Assembly: GCF_026262505.1 (NCBI RefSeq)
Contig: NC_067204.1
Location: 23,529,300 to 23,593,299 of the forward strand
Source of the DNA: Trichomonas vaginalis G3
Lineage: Eukaryota > Parabasalia > Trichomonadida > Trichomonadidae
Length of the DNA: 64,000 nucleotides
Reading direction: 5' to 3'
Part shown: in pieces, positions 31,195 through 40,217 of the stretch
Position numbering within the stretch: position 1 is the stretch's first letter
Layout of the letters: each line of letters opens with the position of its first letter
Program-made: the position numbers and the translations under genes
The notes under the pieces: model-generated
What the model was told of the DNA's origin: nothing
Seen by the model: the letters and a program-made list of their open reading frames with translations, nothing else
The model's database searches: none

Positions 31195-31352
31195 ATTAAA
31201 TGCTTCAGGTTGAAAGAATACGGTGGAGCCAAAAGTGGCTCGACCTCAAAACAAGCATTTTATGAGCTTACAAAGGGTGTTATGAATGAATTCAAAGGTA
31301 TTTACATACATCCTGACCTCGTTCATTTTGTTGCTAAATTCAGTAAAAATAT
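31195..31352 (+). pseudogene. KilA-N domain remnant (element 1)
   Basis: Encodes LKEYGGAKSGSTSKQAFYEL and GIYIHPDLVHFVA, a segment nearly identical at DNA level to the KilA-N gene of element 2 (about two differences in 120 bases against 55612-55735). It runs directly into repeat block R2. It is a remnant only. Confidence 0.75.
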
Positions 31353-31775
31353 ATTTTAGGGTAGATGGTTAGATCTAACCTCTTTTCTACCCCGTTTTCT
31401 ACCCTCTTGAATTTGTCATGAATTTCATCGTAAATGTTTTGTCGAAACTTCTTCGTAAATGTTTTGTCATGATTTCTTCGTAAATGTTTTGTCGAAACTT
31501 CTTCGTAAATGTTTTGTCATGATTTCATCGTAAATGTTTTGTCGAAACTTCTTCATCGTAATGAGCGTAAATGACCCAAAAATATATTTTAGGGTAGAAG
31601 GGTATATCTACCCCGTTTTCTACCCTCTTTTCTACCATCGTAGAAAACACACAAAACTCTTGAATTTTGTTGCTGAATTCAATAAAAATATATTTTAGGG
31701 TAGAAGGGTATATCTACCCCGTTTTCTACCCTCTTTTCTACCATCGTAGAAAACACACAAAACTCTTGAATTTTG
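31340..31775. repeat. element 1 repeat block R2
   Basis: Units TTTTAGGGTAGAAGGGTATA and TCGTAAATGTTTTGTCGAAA alternate here, followed by a duplicated segment of about 90 bp (CTACCATCGTAGAAAACACA at 31631 and 31739). It belongs to the same family as R1, R3 and R4. Confidence 0.85.
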
Positions 31776-31858
31776 ACACTTTCACAAAAAACATAAAAAA
31801 CATAAAAAATAAAGTTGGTTTTTTTAAAAAAATATTTTTTTATTTTTATTGTAAGAAC

Positions 31859-32773
31859 ATGTTAGCAACAACAGCACCAAACTCGTTAGTCATGAATCCA
31901 ACTTCAATGTTAGTAGAAATGAAAAGCTTCATTCCTTCTTCATATACTTTTGAAACAGAAATCCAGAAGATAAAGCAGGAACTTTTAACATCTAATTTAA
32001 ACTGTAGTGCGAAAGATGAAACAAATGAAGAATATCTTTATGAAATGCAGGACATTATTGACCATTTGCCTAAACTACCTGAAATTCAGCAACAAAAACT
32101 CACTATTCCTGAATTCGATGAAATTAAAGTCAAAGCAACTGACTCAGTAGAAATAAAGAAGTTCATACGAAAGGTAAACTATGAGTTTCTAGGATTTCAT
32201 TGCAACCACAAAGTCATGGACAAAGATTGCGACATGGTATATAAGAACATCTCTGACATATATAAATCTGAAGAGTTTAAGACCTACGACAACTTTGTTT
32301 CGTTAGTTGCTGAATGTGTATGGCAGATAAGAGATAAAGATAGAAGAGGTAAAGTATGGAATGAACAGATAAAACCAACTGCTTTTGAGTTAAAGAAAAC
32401 CATTGACGCCTTAGTCATACTAGCAGGTAAGATTTCAATGTACAATGCTAAAATGAACCCACAATGTTCTAAATGTAAAGCAGCAATGAGGAAATATAAC
32501 TACTCCGTCAAAGAGATAGAACGTATGAGAAACGACTATGCTGACTTAAAGAAAGAAGTAGAGAAACCAGCAGAAGATAAAATGGACATGTTGACATTTC
32601 TGAACAAAAACTATCCAACAGCTGACGATTTCCTTCTTTCAGATGTCAAGAAGAAATATAAAGATACATTCAATATTGTTAAAACATTCGATGTACTGAC
32701 AGAAGAAATAGAAGCTACGAAATTGTTTAGAATTTCACGAATTCACAATGTTTACCATGTAAAACGCTTATAA
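31859..32773 (+). CDS. unknown protein with Cys pair and coiled coil (element 1)
   Basis: 304 residues from the ATG after the T-rich box (MLATTAPNSLVMNPTSMLVE). An open extension upstream is translated repeat. The protein is largely helical, has a CxxC pair in NPQCSKCKAAMRKYNYSVKE followed by a coiled coil, and ends in a basic segment (TKLFRISRIHNVYHVKRL). Repeat blocks R2 and R3 lie on either side, giving it the look of a cassette. A DNA-binding regulator is possible but no domain is secure. Confidence 0.5.
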   Translation: MLATTAPNSLVMNPTSMLVEMKSFIPSSYTFETEIQKIKQELLTSNLNCSAKDETNEEYLYEMQDIIDHLPKLPEIQQQKLTIPEFDEIKVKATDSVEIKKFIRKVNYEFLGFHCNHKVMDKDCDMVYKNISDIYKSEEFKTYDNFVSLVAECVWQIRDKDRRGKVWNEQIKPTAFELKKTIDALVILAGKISMYNAKMNPQCSKCKAAMRKYNYSVKEIERMRNDYADLKKEVEKPAEDKMDMLTFLNKNYPTADDFLLSDVKKKYKDTFNIVKTFDVLTEEIEATKLFRISRIHNVYHVKRL

Positions 32774-32779
32774 AATAAC

Positions 32780-33190
32780 TGGGGTAGAAAAGAGGGTAGA
32801 AAGGAGGTTAGATCTAACCTTCTACCCTAAAATATATTTTTATTGAATTCTGAGTAAAATTCTGAGTAAAATAACGTTTACCATGTGAAACGTTTATAAA
32901 ATAACTGGGGTAGAAATGAGGGTAGAAAACGGGGTAGATCTAACCTTCTACCCTAAAATATATTTTTGTCTGATTTACGCTCATTACGATGAAGAAGTCT
33001 TGACAAAACATTTACGAAGAAGTCTTGACAAAACATTTACGAAGAAGTCTTGACAAAACATTTACGATGAAATCATGAAAATTCAAGAGGGTAGAAAAGA
33101 GGGTAGAAAAGAGGGTAGAAAAGAGGTTAGATATACCCATCTACCCTAAATTATATTTTTATTGAATTCAGCAACAAATTTCATGAATTT
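32780..33190. repeat. element 1 repeat block R3
   Basis: Copies of GGGTAGAAAAGAGGGTAGAA, CTACCCTAAAATATATTTTT and ACGAAGAAGTCTTGACAAAA. Includes a partial duplication of the end of the preceding gene (ACCATGTGAAACGTTTATAA at about 32880 versus 32754). Confidence 0.85.
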
Positions 33191-33240
33191 CCTTAAGATA
33201 GAAAAAATAAAGTTAATTTTATTTTTTTTATTTTTTTATT

Positions 33241-34038
33241 TTGTATGTAAAGACAGATATGTCAACAACAGAGAACACAACAACAGTTATAGTCCATGAA
33301 GCTATAAATGAAGAATATGAGTGGGTTCAGTTTAACAAACAACTCCGTCTCATTCGTTCAGTCAAAGACGATATGTACCAGATGCAAAGTATTTTGACAG
33401 CATGTTTTGCTCCAGATACTAAGAAACCACAAGACTGGTTTGAATTAAATAGCACTCATGAACTCCTCAGTGAGTTTGAACATGTAGAACTTAAAAAGAT
33501 GTACCAAGACAGACAAAACTTACCATCACATCTAAAAGGTATATATGTTCATAAGTTCCTAGTTAGTTCAATAGCAATGTGGGCTTCACCTCGTTATGCA
33601 ATCTACATACTTATGCTACTTGACGAACTTTGTACAAAGCAGAGAGAAGATATGATGAAAGAAGACAAAAGCATTCAGAAAAGAATACCACGTTCGGTAC
33701 CAAAAGGAAAGGAAAAGAACTATAAGTATATGATTTATACTGAAGAGATGGAAAATGAAGAAGACAGTGACATGGTTATGTTGCATTTAGTCAGAAGAAA
33801 CAACAAAAGCTTTTACGACCTTGCTAAGATTTACAAATCTGACAGAAATTGGTTCTATCGCGAAAACTTACCGATTTCAATGACACCGAATGAAGATGTG
33901 AAACAAATAGTTCAAGATACGTTACCTCAAACACACTATGATATTAAAGGTTGTACAATACTTACCTTCAAAGAAGATTTGCCGCTACTGAAAGAAAAAA
34001 TAACAGAGTATTTTGACAACTTCAAACAAGTAGGGTAG
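33241..34038 (+). CDS. KilA-N domain protein (element 1)
   Basis: The frame opens at 33241, and the methionine at 33259 (MSTTENTTTVIVHEAINEEY) is an equally good start. Residues about 90-130 match the KilA-N core (LPSHLKGIYVHKFLVSSIAM, SPRYAIYILMLLDEL). The C-terminal half (YMIYTEEMENEEDSDMVMLH, DLAKIYKSDRNWFYRENLPI) fits the domains that usually follow KilA-N in large DNA viruses. KilA-N proteins bind DNA and are thought to regulate viral genes. The 5' leader (AAAATAAAGTTAATTTTATT) and the 3' flank (GATGAACCATTTATTTTT) recur around the KilA-N gene of element 2. Confidence 0.7.
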   Translation: MYVKTDMSTTENTTTVIVHEAINEEYEWVQFNKQLRLIRSVKDDMYQMQSILTACFAPDTKKPQDWFELNSTHELLSEFEHVELKKMYQDRQNLPSHLKGIYVHKFLVSSIAMWASPRYAIYILMLLDELCTKQREDMMKEDKSIQKRIPRSVPKGKEKNYKYMIYTEEMENEEDSDMVMLHLVRRNNKSFYDLAKIYKSDRNWFYRENLPISMTPNEDVKQIVQDTLPQTHYDIKGCTILTFKEDLPLLKEKITEYFDNFKQVG

Positions 34039-34104
34039 ATGAACCATTTATTTTTACGCTTGACTTCAGATGGCTCAGGTAGCTCTATAAAGTAAATTGC
34101 CTCG

Positions 34105-34555
34105 TCAAATCCTTCTGGCATTCCGAATCCTTCCTTCTGGCATTCCGAGTCCTTCCTTCTGGCATTCCGAGTCCTTCCTTCCGACAGAAAAAGTTTTTCC
34201 TTCCAACAGGAAAAGTCCTTCCTTCCAACAGGAAAAGTCCTTCCTTCCAACAGGAAAAGTCCTTCCTTCCGACAGGAAAAAAATTTCTTGACAACTGGAA
34301 AAATTTTTCTTGTTGTCCGTCCGTAAACCATTCAAATTTTCGAAAATTGAGAACTTTTTGGTCGAACTTCAGAAAAAGTTTTTCCTTCCGACAGAAAAAG
34401 TTTTTCCTTCCGACAGGAAAAAAATTTCTTGACAACTGGAAGAACTCTTCCTTCCGACAGGAAAAAAATTTCTTGACAACTGGAAGAACTCTTCCTTCCG
34501 ACAGGAAAAAAATTTCTTGACAACTGGAAGAACTCTTCCTTCCGACAGGACACAA
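34105..34555. repeat. CTTCCTTCCGACAGGAAAA repeat array
   Basis: About a dozen copies of a core near CCTTCCGACAGGAAAA, first with a unit of about 20 bp, then with a unit of about 47 bp that adds TTTCTTGACAACTGGAAGAA. Several minus-strand ORFs across it are repeat artefacts. It fills the gap between two convergent element 1 genes. Confidence 0.88.
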
Positions 34556-34656
34556 ACGAATGTCTCACGTCCCTCTTCCTGAATGCCTTCCAAAGCCAGA
34601 AGAACCGACAGCCCCAGCACCACAACAGACTTACTAAGACTAAACACTTAGATTTT

Positions 34657-35532
34657 TCAAGCTTGACTTTTTACAATTTGAACTTTGTTCGCGTAGATAT
34701 GAATTCTGAAAGAAGTATGAGGGTCTTGTATGACTTTGTACTTCTCCCATAGTTCATGTCTGTCAAACTTACCTGCCATGGACTCTTTCATAAGTTCCAT
34801 GAAATCGTCTTCGGACAATCCAGGGAAAAGTATGATATCAGTAAGTATTCTTTTAACATCCTTACTTAAACTCTTTGCTGTCTGTACACAAATGACAACT
34901 GAGATGTTAAAGTGTCTGAGCTTCTTGAGAATTCGACACATGTCTTGTTCTCTGTTCTTTAACAAAGGATGAGAAGCAAAGTCATCTAAGATAAGAAGAC
35001 ATCTGTGAGGGTAAGTCTTCCAATCGTAAGATTGCAATTTCTTCGAAATGTATTCTATCTCTTTCTGTTTGTTTCTGAAGTGTTTCTTCTCTAATATTCT
35101 CTGCATTTCCTCATTTGGGTCTTTAAACTTCGAATTGACATACTCATTTATAGCATTGTACTTCAAAACTCTTCTTTGGTACTTCTTTATCCAATCTAAC
35201 AACTCAGAGTCTTTTATACATACTAACTTAGACTTTTTTATAATATCTTTGAACGAATTGACGGTTTGGTCAAATTGACCAGAAGTACTACAAATGACAA
35301 CTAACTCATAAAATGGGTTCTTCTCATCTAGTTCTTGTTGTTGTGCAGCCATTTTAAGATAAGTGAAAGTCTTACCCGACCCAGGCGGTGCGATTAGACC
35401 TGTTATACCATTCTGAGCAAATAAGAACTTGTCATGTATGGGTTTTATCTGAGCATTTTCCAACTTCCTCTTGTTCTTGTTTAAAACATTCTCAAATTTC
35501 TTGTCAATGTCAGCAAACTTTTTTTCTAACAT
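34657..35532 (-). CDS. A32-like genome-packaging ATPase (element 1)
   Basis: 291 residues from MLEKKFADIDKKFENVLNKN. A longer frame to 35634 would overlap the divergent gene at 35569. The Walker A motif is GLIAPPGSGKT and the Walker B motif is CLLILDDFAS, followed by a sensor-like region (LRHFNISVVICVQTAKSLSK) typical of the FtsK/HerA-type ATPases that package DNA into double jelly-roll capsids. The role is to pump the element genome into the capsid. This is a hallmark gene of Polintons and related viruses. Confidence 0.85.
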   Translation of the reverse strand: MLEKKFADIDKKFENVLNKNKRKLENAQIKPIHDKFLFAQNGITGLIAPPGSGKTFTYLKMAAQQQELDEKNPFYELVVICSTSGQFDQTVNSFKDIIKKSKLVCIKDSELLDWIKKYQRRVLKYNAINEYVNSKFKDPNEEMQRILEKKHFRNKQKEIEYISKKLQSYDWKTYPHRCLLILDDFASHPLLKNREQDMCRILKKLRHFNISVVICVQTAKSLSKDVKRILTDIILFPGLSEDDFMELMKESMAGKFDRHELWEKYKVIQDPHTSFRIHIYANKVQIVKSQA

Positions 35533-35568
35533 ATTTTTAGAAAAATTAAAAATTTTATCTTTTAGGAA

Positions 35569-36024
35569 ATGTCTAGCGATTTCGCTATCTATATTCGAGA
35601 CAAGCTTTTCGACAGCAAAACATCTGTCGACCATAAAATCTTACATAGTGTAAACAAGAAAGGTGAATTTGTTCTAAAGTTCTGTTTCTGGGAATATGAC
35701 AAGAACCATAAAACATTAAGCAGAGCAGTCTTAAAATTTGTCAATGACAGACTTGTTGACAGAGATGACGCCGATTGGAAAGATGAAGTCCAACAAAAGT
35801 TCTTAGAATGCAAAGAAGACACATGCGCTGTTCTTGAAGATGAAATAGGAAACAGAATAGAAGAGCTATTAAAGGACAAAGAACTTTTACATAAATATGG
35901 TTCTGAGAAGTTTGACATAACTCCACCAGAGAAGAAGAAGAAGAGAGAGAAGAAAGAAAAGAAAGTAGAAGAAGAGAAGAAAGAGCCAGAGCCAGAGCCA
36001 GAGAAAAAGAAATTTGACATGTAA
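35569..36024 (+). CDS. unknown protein with charged tail (element 1)
   Basis: 151 residues, MSSDFAIYIRDKLFDSKTSV. A compact N-terminal 100 residues (FVLKFCFWEYDKNHKTLSRA) is followed by a Lys/Glu/Pro-rich tail ending KKKFDM. Its start lies 37 bases from the divergent ATPase start, so the two may share a promoter. No family recognised. Confidence 0.55.
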   Translation: MSSDFAIYIRDKLFDSKTSVDHKILHSVNKKGEFVLKFCFWEYDKNHKTLSRAVLKFVNDRLVDRDDADWKDEVQQKFLECKEDTCAVLEDEIGNRIEELLKDKELLHKYGSEKFDITPPEKKKKREKKEKKVEEEKKEPEPEPEKKKFDM

Positions 36025-36040
36025 AAATAAAATTTTATTT

Positions 36041-36460
36041 TTAGAACATTTCTGGGTCAATGTCAATGTTCTCTTCCTCTTTAGGAGCAAACACTGGCTT
36101 AGACTCTAAAATCTTTTTACCCAATTTACCTTGAACTTCAACTATCTTAGACTCATAATATTCATAGTCGTCTGCTTTCTTTGGTTCATAAGGTATAACA
36201 AGTTTGTATGCTTTGCCTTCTTTAAGGTTTGAAAACCTTCTGTCAAAATTTTCTTTGACTGCTAACAAACCTTCTATGTCTAAGTCTTCAAATTTCGCAC
36301 CATTTTTAGTCACAACAGCAAACTTAACTGGTTCGATGTTCCAAACTTTGTCAAATGTAGACTTTTCAAAATGGTAGAAGTAAACATTCAAATAAGCGAA
36401 TGGGTCTAGTTCTTCTTTGACTTCTGTCATGTACTTGTTGACTGAAATATATTTCGTCAT
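36041..36460 (-). CDS. unknown protein, possible ssDNA-binding type (element 1)
   Basis: 139 residues, MTKYISVNKYMTEVKEELDP, with a globular middle (VWNIEPVKFAVVTKNGAKFE, KAYKLVIPYEPKKADDYEYY) and an acidic tail (EEENIDIDPEMF). It sits in a minus-strand run with the HNH and helicase genes. The small size, beta-like core and acidic tail recall single-strand DNA-binding proteins, but this is only a suggestion. Confidence 0.45.
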   Translation of the reverse strand: MTKYISVNKYMTEVKEELDPFAYLNVYFYHFEKSTFDKVWNIEPVKFAVVTKNGAKFEDLDIEGLLAVKENFDRRFSNLKEGKAYKLVIPYEPKKADDYEYYESKIVEVQGKLGKKILESKPVFAPKEEENIDIDPEMF

Positions 36461-36502
36461 CTTTTCTATCGGATAAAAAAATATTTTTTTTTAAAAAACG
36501 TT

Positions 36503-37087
36503 TTAAAATGGTATGCCATATAGCTTCTTGAATTTGTTAAGAAGTATTTGAACGTATTTTCCATCTGTATCTCTAGCGTTTACATAAGCATAGTCCGCCT
36601 TAGTAAAACATACTTGTAATTTTCTATAGTTTACGCCGGTATAAAAGTAGAAAGAGTCTTGTTCTTCGCTATAGTAGTAAAACTCAAACGTATGCTCGCC
36701 ATAGTCTGTAATTTCAATTGCTTCATCTTCTAGTTCGTCGACAAATTCGAATACTATATCTCCAAATTTGCCTCTGTTCTTATTGTTTTCAGAACGAGTA
36801 ACCCAACGTAAGTTCTCAAGTCTATTGTCGTTTCTTATACGGTTTATATGGTCTACAAAAGGTAGATTGTTAGGATTCGGTATAAAATGAGTTGCAATGA
36901 CAACATGTTTAAAATAGCATTTCCCACTCATCCTCATAATAGCATATCCTTTATTTCCCTCCCATCCGCTTAAAACTCTTTTTGTCTCTTTGTTTCTGAC
37001 TTCAAATGACTCACAACAGTGAATTTCATATTTCTCATCTAACAAACAAGTTTCCCAACGGTCCTTTCCAACAAACTCAGCGTACAT
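36503..37087 (-). CDS. HNH homing-type endonuclease (element 1)
   Basis: 194 residues. Residues about 30-110 show the NUMOD4/HNH pattern: GWEGNKGYAIMRMSGKCYFK, then VVIATHFIPNPNNLPFVDHI and NDNRLENLRWVTRSENNKNR, with the expected His and Asn positions. Such enzymes nick or cut DNA and are frequent hitch-hikers in phage and large-virus genomes. The C-terminal half is Tyr-rich and unassigned. It lies just upstream of an ATPase/helicase gene, preceded by its own T-rich box. Confidence 0.8.
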   Translation of the reverse strand: MYAEFVGKDRWETCLLDEKYEIHCCESFEVRNKETKRVLSGWEGNKGYAIMRMSGKCYFKHVVIATHFIPNPNNLPFVDHINRIRNDNRLENLRWVTRSENNKNRGKFGDIVFEFVDELEDEAIEITDYGEHTFEFYYYSEEQDSFYFYTGVNYRKLQVCFTKADYAYVNARDTDGKYVQILLNKFKKLYGIPF

Positions 37088-37121
37088 TTCAAATAAAATA
37101 AAAAAATATTTTTTTTAAAAT

Positions 37122-38357
37122 TTACTCAGAAAAATTTTTCTTTGTATATACGCCGTTCTGAACATCTAAAAGATTTTTGACATTTGCCAAGAATGTTCGT
37201 TTAGACGCTGTCATATAACCATACTCTTGGCAATATTGTTTATATGAATCGTACAATGACCTTTCATCTAAACACTCAAAGTCGTTTTCATCTATAAACA
37301 GTTCATATACACTCTTGTTTGCTTCTAACAATGTTTGTCTCTCTTCGGTATGTGGAATTTGTCTTGGATTGAACTTTGAAATATCTAATGTCATGAAATA
37401 TGAGAACAAGTGGTTGTAAAAGTTAGGTGTCAAAGTTTCTGCTAAGTCGTCAAAATATTCTGTATCTTGCATATGAGAATCTGACGTTCTGACAACTACA
37501 TATCTTCTGTCAGAACTTTCTAACTTCATCGGAACAACATTGTTTGAAACCATGATGAAATTTGCAACATTTTCACAAACTCTTTGGTCTTTATATTTTC
37601 TTTCAACAACTCCAACTTTGTCTGTTATAAGACTCTTCAAAGCATCTGAGTTTAAAACCTTTGTTGTATCTATACTTTGAAGTTCGTTACATACTATAAG
37701 TTTCATATTCTCTATTGAAGAGTTAAATTTACCGCAGATGTTTTCTAAGTTTGTCATATTAGGGTTCGAATAGCCCTCTAACAGTTTGCACAAGATATCT
37801 GTAAAGAAAGTGTTCTTACCAGTTCCTTGTTTTCCAATTATAATGAGAGCAGTTTCATTTTTAGCACTTGGATGTTGTAAGATGTTTGCAAACCAACATA
37901 AGATATACTCATAGACTCTTTCGTTTCCATTGCATATAATTTCTTTGACATGGTCTAACCAAGCTTCTATAACATTTTCTTTCCATTCTACTTGTTCGTA
38001 TTTATATCCAGTGAAGATAGAATAGAAGTTTGGAGATGGTGTATAGAACTTTATACCACGAACTGAAAAATCTTCTAACTTTGACAATAAGATATCCCAA
38101 GCATCTAACATCTTCATACCAACTTGTACGACTTTTATTTTCTTAAGTTTCTGTCTACATTCTTGTTCTGAAACTATGGTTGCTCTTGGTTTGTTAAAGA
38201 CAACATCCCATTCTTTCATGACATAACATTCTGGGGCAGAGTCGACATAAATGACTAAACGTTTCAAATTCTCGACTGCTTTGTTATAGTCTCTAAATGG
38301 ACACATATTTCTGAACGCTTGGAAGTCATAAAAATCTGAAACGTCTATTCTGTACAT
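37122..38357 (-). CDS. SF3/D5-like helicase (element 1)
   Basis: 411 residues. The Walker A motif is GKQGTGKNTFF, then SF3 motif B (IENMKLIVCNELQS) and motif C (CENVANFIMVSNNVVPMKLE, with sensor Asn), followed by RRYVVVRTSDSH. The N-terminus (MLDAWDILLSKLEDFSVRGI) matches the middle of the element 2 primase-helicase (56589-58901), but the primase part present there has no counterpart here. SF3 helicases unwind the origin in DNA virus replication. This is the only replication enzyme visible in element 1. Confidence 0.85.
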   Translation of the reverse strand: MYRIDVSDFYDFQAFRNMCPFRDYNKAVENLKRLVIYVDSAPECYVMKEWDVVFNKPRATIVSEQECRQKLKKIKVVQVGMKMLDAWDILLSKLEDFSVRGIKFYTPSPNFYSIFTGYKYEQVEWKENVIEAWLDHVKEIICNGNERVYEYILCWFANILQHPSAKNETALIIIGKQGTGKNTFFTDILCKLLEGYSNPNMTNLENICGKFNSSIENMKLIVCNELQSIDTTKVLNSDALKSLITDKVGVVERKYKDQRVCENVANFIMVSNNVVPMKLESSDRRYVVVRTSDSHMQDTEYFDDLAETLTPNFYNHLFSYFMTLDISKFNPRQIPHTEERQTLLEANKSVYELFIDENDFECLDERSLYDSYKQYCQEYGYMTASKRTFLANVKNLLDVQNGVYTKKNFSE

Positions 38358-38385
38358 TTTTATAAAAATAAAAAAAATATTTTTT

Positions 38386-39192
38386 TTATTCTTGACTTTG
38401 TTGTTGCATTTGTTCCATTTGTTGCATTTGTTGTTCTTGAGCTATTTGTTGTTGAAGTTGTTCTTGTAGTACAATACTTTCACCAGTTGCATCTTCCAAT
38501 TCGAAACTTTCTGCCGTCATTGACAAATACATAGGACATAAAAGTTTTACAGGAACAAAGTTTGCGTCAACTAAGGTTAAGTTTATGTTTGCTAAAGTGT
38601 TTGAGTTTACTAAAGCTGAAAACTCTGCATTCGAATGAACAATAGGCAAACCAGCAGAGAAAGTGTTGTTTATACGCATGAGTATCTTTTGGTCATAGTA
38701 GTTTCTGTCGACATTCGAATAGCACTTTGAACCTAAGTTTGAAACAATATATAAAATAGGTGTACTTAAAGTCAATGGAACGGATAGACCTTGTATGACA
38801 CCTTTTCCTGTTATAGGAAACTGTTGGTAGTAAAAACCAGATATAAGTTTTGTATTATAGCTCATATCGTTTATACTAAACTCAGTCGGACATCCAAACA
38901 TAATGAAACCTGCTCTAGTTGCAGCACATGTTACATCCGTCCTTAAAGTATTAAATAAGTCAACAAAACCTGTTGGTGGTATATCTGAGTAAGTATCTTC
39001 AAAGAAGTATTTTTTACCATTCACAACAACAAAGTCTTCTGGTGTCAAAAGAGCAAAACAGGCTTTAGTCGTCATCGTGTTTAAGGTCAGTTTACAATAT
39101 CGTCCTTGAGGACTTTGTAAGTTTGTTGTTATAGAATTATATGACTCAGGGTTTTTAGTCGTAATAGTATAAACCACTATGTCTTCTGCCAT
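38386..39192 (-). CDS. probable minor capsid (penton-like) protein (element 1)
   Basis: 268 residues. The body is beta-rich with alternating polar and hydrophobic residues (VVYTITTKNPESYNSITTNL, GKGVIQGLSVPLTLSTPILY, NINLTLVDANFVPVKLLCPM), consistent with a single jelly roll of the Polinton penton. The last 30 residues are almost pure Gln/Met/Glu. It lies beside the major capsid region, as penton genes usually do. The assignment is by composition and place. Confidence 0.55.
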   Translation of the reverse strand: MAEDIVVYTITTKNPESYNSITTNLQSPQGRYCKLTLNTMTTKACFALLTPEDFVVVNGKKYFFEDTYSDIPPTGFVDLFNTLRTDVTCAATRAGFIMFGCPTEFSINDMSYNTKLISGFYYQQFPITGKGVIQGLSVPLTLSTPILYIVSNLGSKCYSNVDRNYYDQKILMRINNTFSAGLPIVHSNAEFSALVNSNTLANINLTLVDANFVPVKLLCPMYLSMTAESFELEDATGESIVLQEQLQQQIAQEQQMQQMEQMQQQSQE

Positions 39193-39196
39193 TTAC

Positions 39197-39779
39197 TTAG
39201 CAACTAAATTTTAATGAAATGTTGTGGTCGTCAAATATTTTTATGACGTCTGGGAAACTATATTTTAAGTTCAACGTTTCACCTCCTTTCATAACGTATA
39301 TCTTGTCAATGACATTATATGAAACACCACAGCAACTAACGTCGGGTTCTATTTCTTTGATGTTTATATCGTCTGCCTCTGTCAAAAGTTTCAATAGTTC
39401 TTTTCAAAACTTCATGAGGTGCGATGACATATGAGTTCACTTTTACAGGGTTGTGCTCAACCAAGTTTAACATTATACCCAAAGCTTGACAAATCTTCTC
39501 CTGAGTTTTAAGTTTGTCTTTAAGTTGTTGGTAGTCGTTTCGAATATCTGCAACAGAACTTAAGTCTCTGCTAACTTCAGGGTATGTTGGTTGTTCTTTT
39601 ACAGGAACTATTGTTATACCATCTTCGTCTTCGTATGGTTTCCCCACTTCAACATCTCTTTCTTTGACATTGACAACAACACTTTGACTGTTTGTTTGAG
39701 TTGGTGAATTTAACTTCACATCTGCCACCGCCATTAAACCTTTTGAAACACTTACGCTTCTATTTTTCGGAAATGACAT
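39197..39779 (-). pseudogene. CCG-motif structural protein region (element 1)
   Basis: Begins MSFPKNRSVSVSKGLMAVAD, has an acidic middle (EVGKPYEDEDGITIVPVKEQ) and a C-terminal part with DVSCCGVSYNVIDKI and LKYSFPDVIKIFDDHNISL. The element 2 region 50808-51475 has the same layout (VNVSPELTRDL, then DDEVSCCGTVAKI, ISLEKFF), so the two are counterparts. Function unknown, near capsid genes. The region looks decayed here. Confidence 0.5.
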
Positions 39780-39797
39780 TTTACTAAGAATAAAAAG

Positions 39798-40217
39798 ATG
39801 GACGTATTTGAGTATCTCTTCGAATTGAAGCAAAACAAAGTTTACACACACAAACAATACAAGTTCATTGACAGAATAGTTCTTTATACAAACAATGGAA
39901 AATGTTATAGAATAGCAGTCTTTGCTGAACCAAAATATTTTCATAAAGCAAAGAAAGTTGGTATAACTGAAATGGTGAAAGTTCTTGACGTTGACAAAAA
40001 TATAACAACAAAACTGACCGATATTTCTAAAGGAAAGTTTATAATACAATATTATATCAAAACTGGCGTACTGTCAATATTTGACGGAGAGAAGTCAGTT
40101 CAAGAACAACTTACTGACCTGCTGCCAAAATCTGCTCGATGGAAGCTGTCGTTATGCCAATCTGAGGAGCCCCAGCAGGTTTCATCGAACGAATCTTCAA
40201 AAGAGCATCTTCTGTGA
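39798..40217 (+). CDS. unknown small protein (element 1)
   Basis: 139 residues, MDVFEYLFELKQNKVYTHKQ, with alternating beta-like stretches (FIDRIVLYTNNGKCYRIAVF, KGKFIIQYYIKTGVLSIFDG). The last third overlaps, on the opposite strand, the end of the capsid region and is probably not native. Its start lies 18 bases from the divergent gene at 39779. No family recognised. Confidence 0.45.
   Translation: MDVFEYLFELKQNKVYTHKQYKFIDRIVLYTNNGKCYRIAVFAEPKYFHKAKKVGITEMVKVLDVDKNITTKLTDISKGKFIIQYYIKTGVLSIFDGEKSVQEQLTDLLPKSARWKLSLCQSEEPQQVSSNESSKEHLL

Noticed and set aside
34085-34647. Overlapping minus-strand ORFs rich in FFLSEGR/FPVGRK
   Set aside because: Three frames of the same short DNA repeat.
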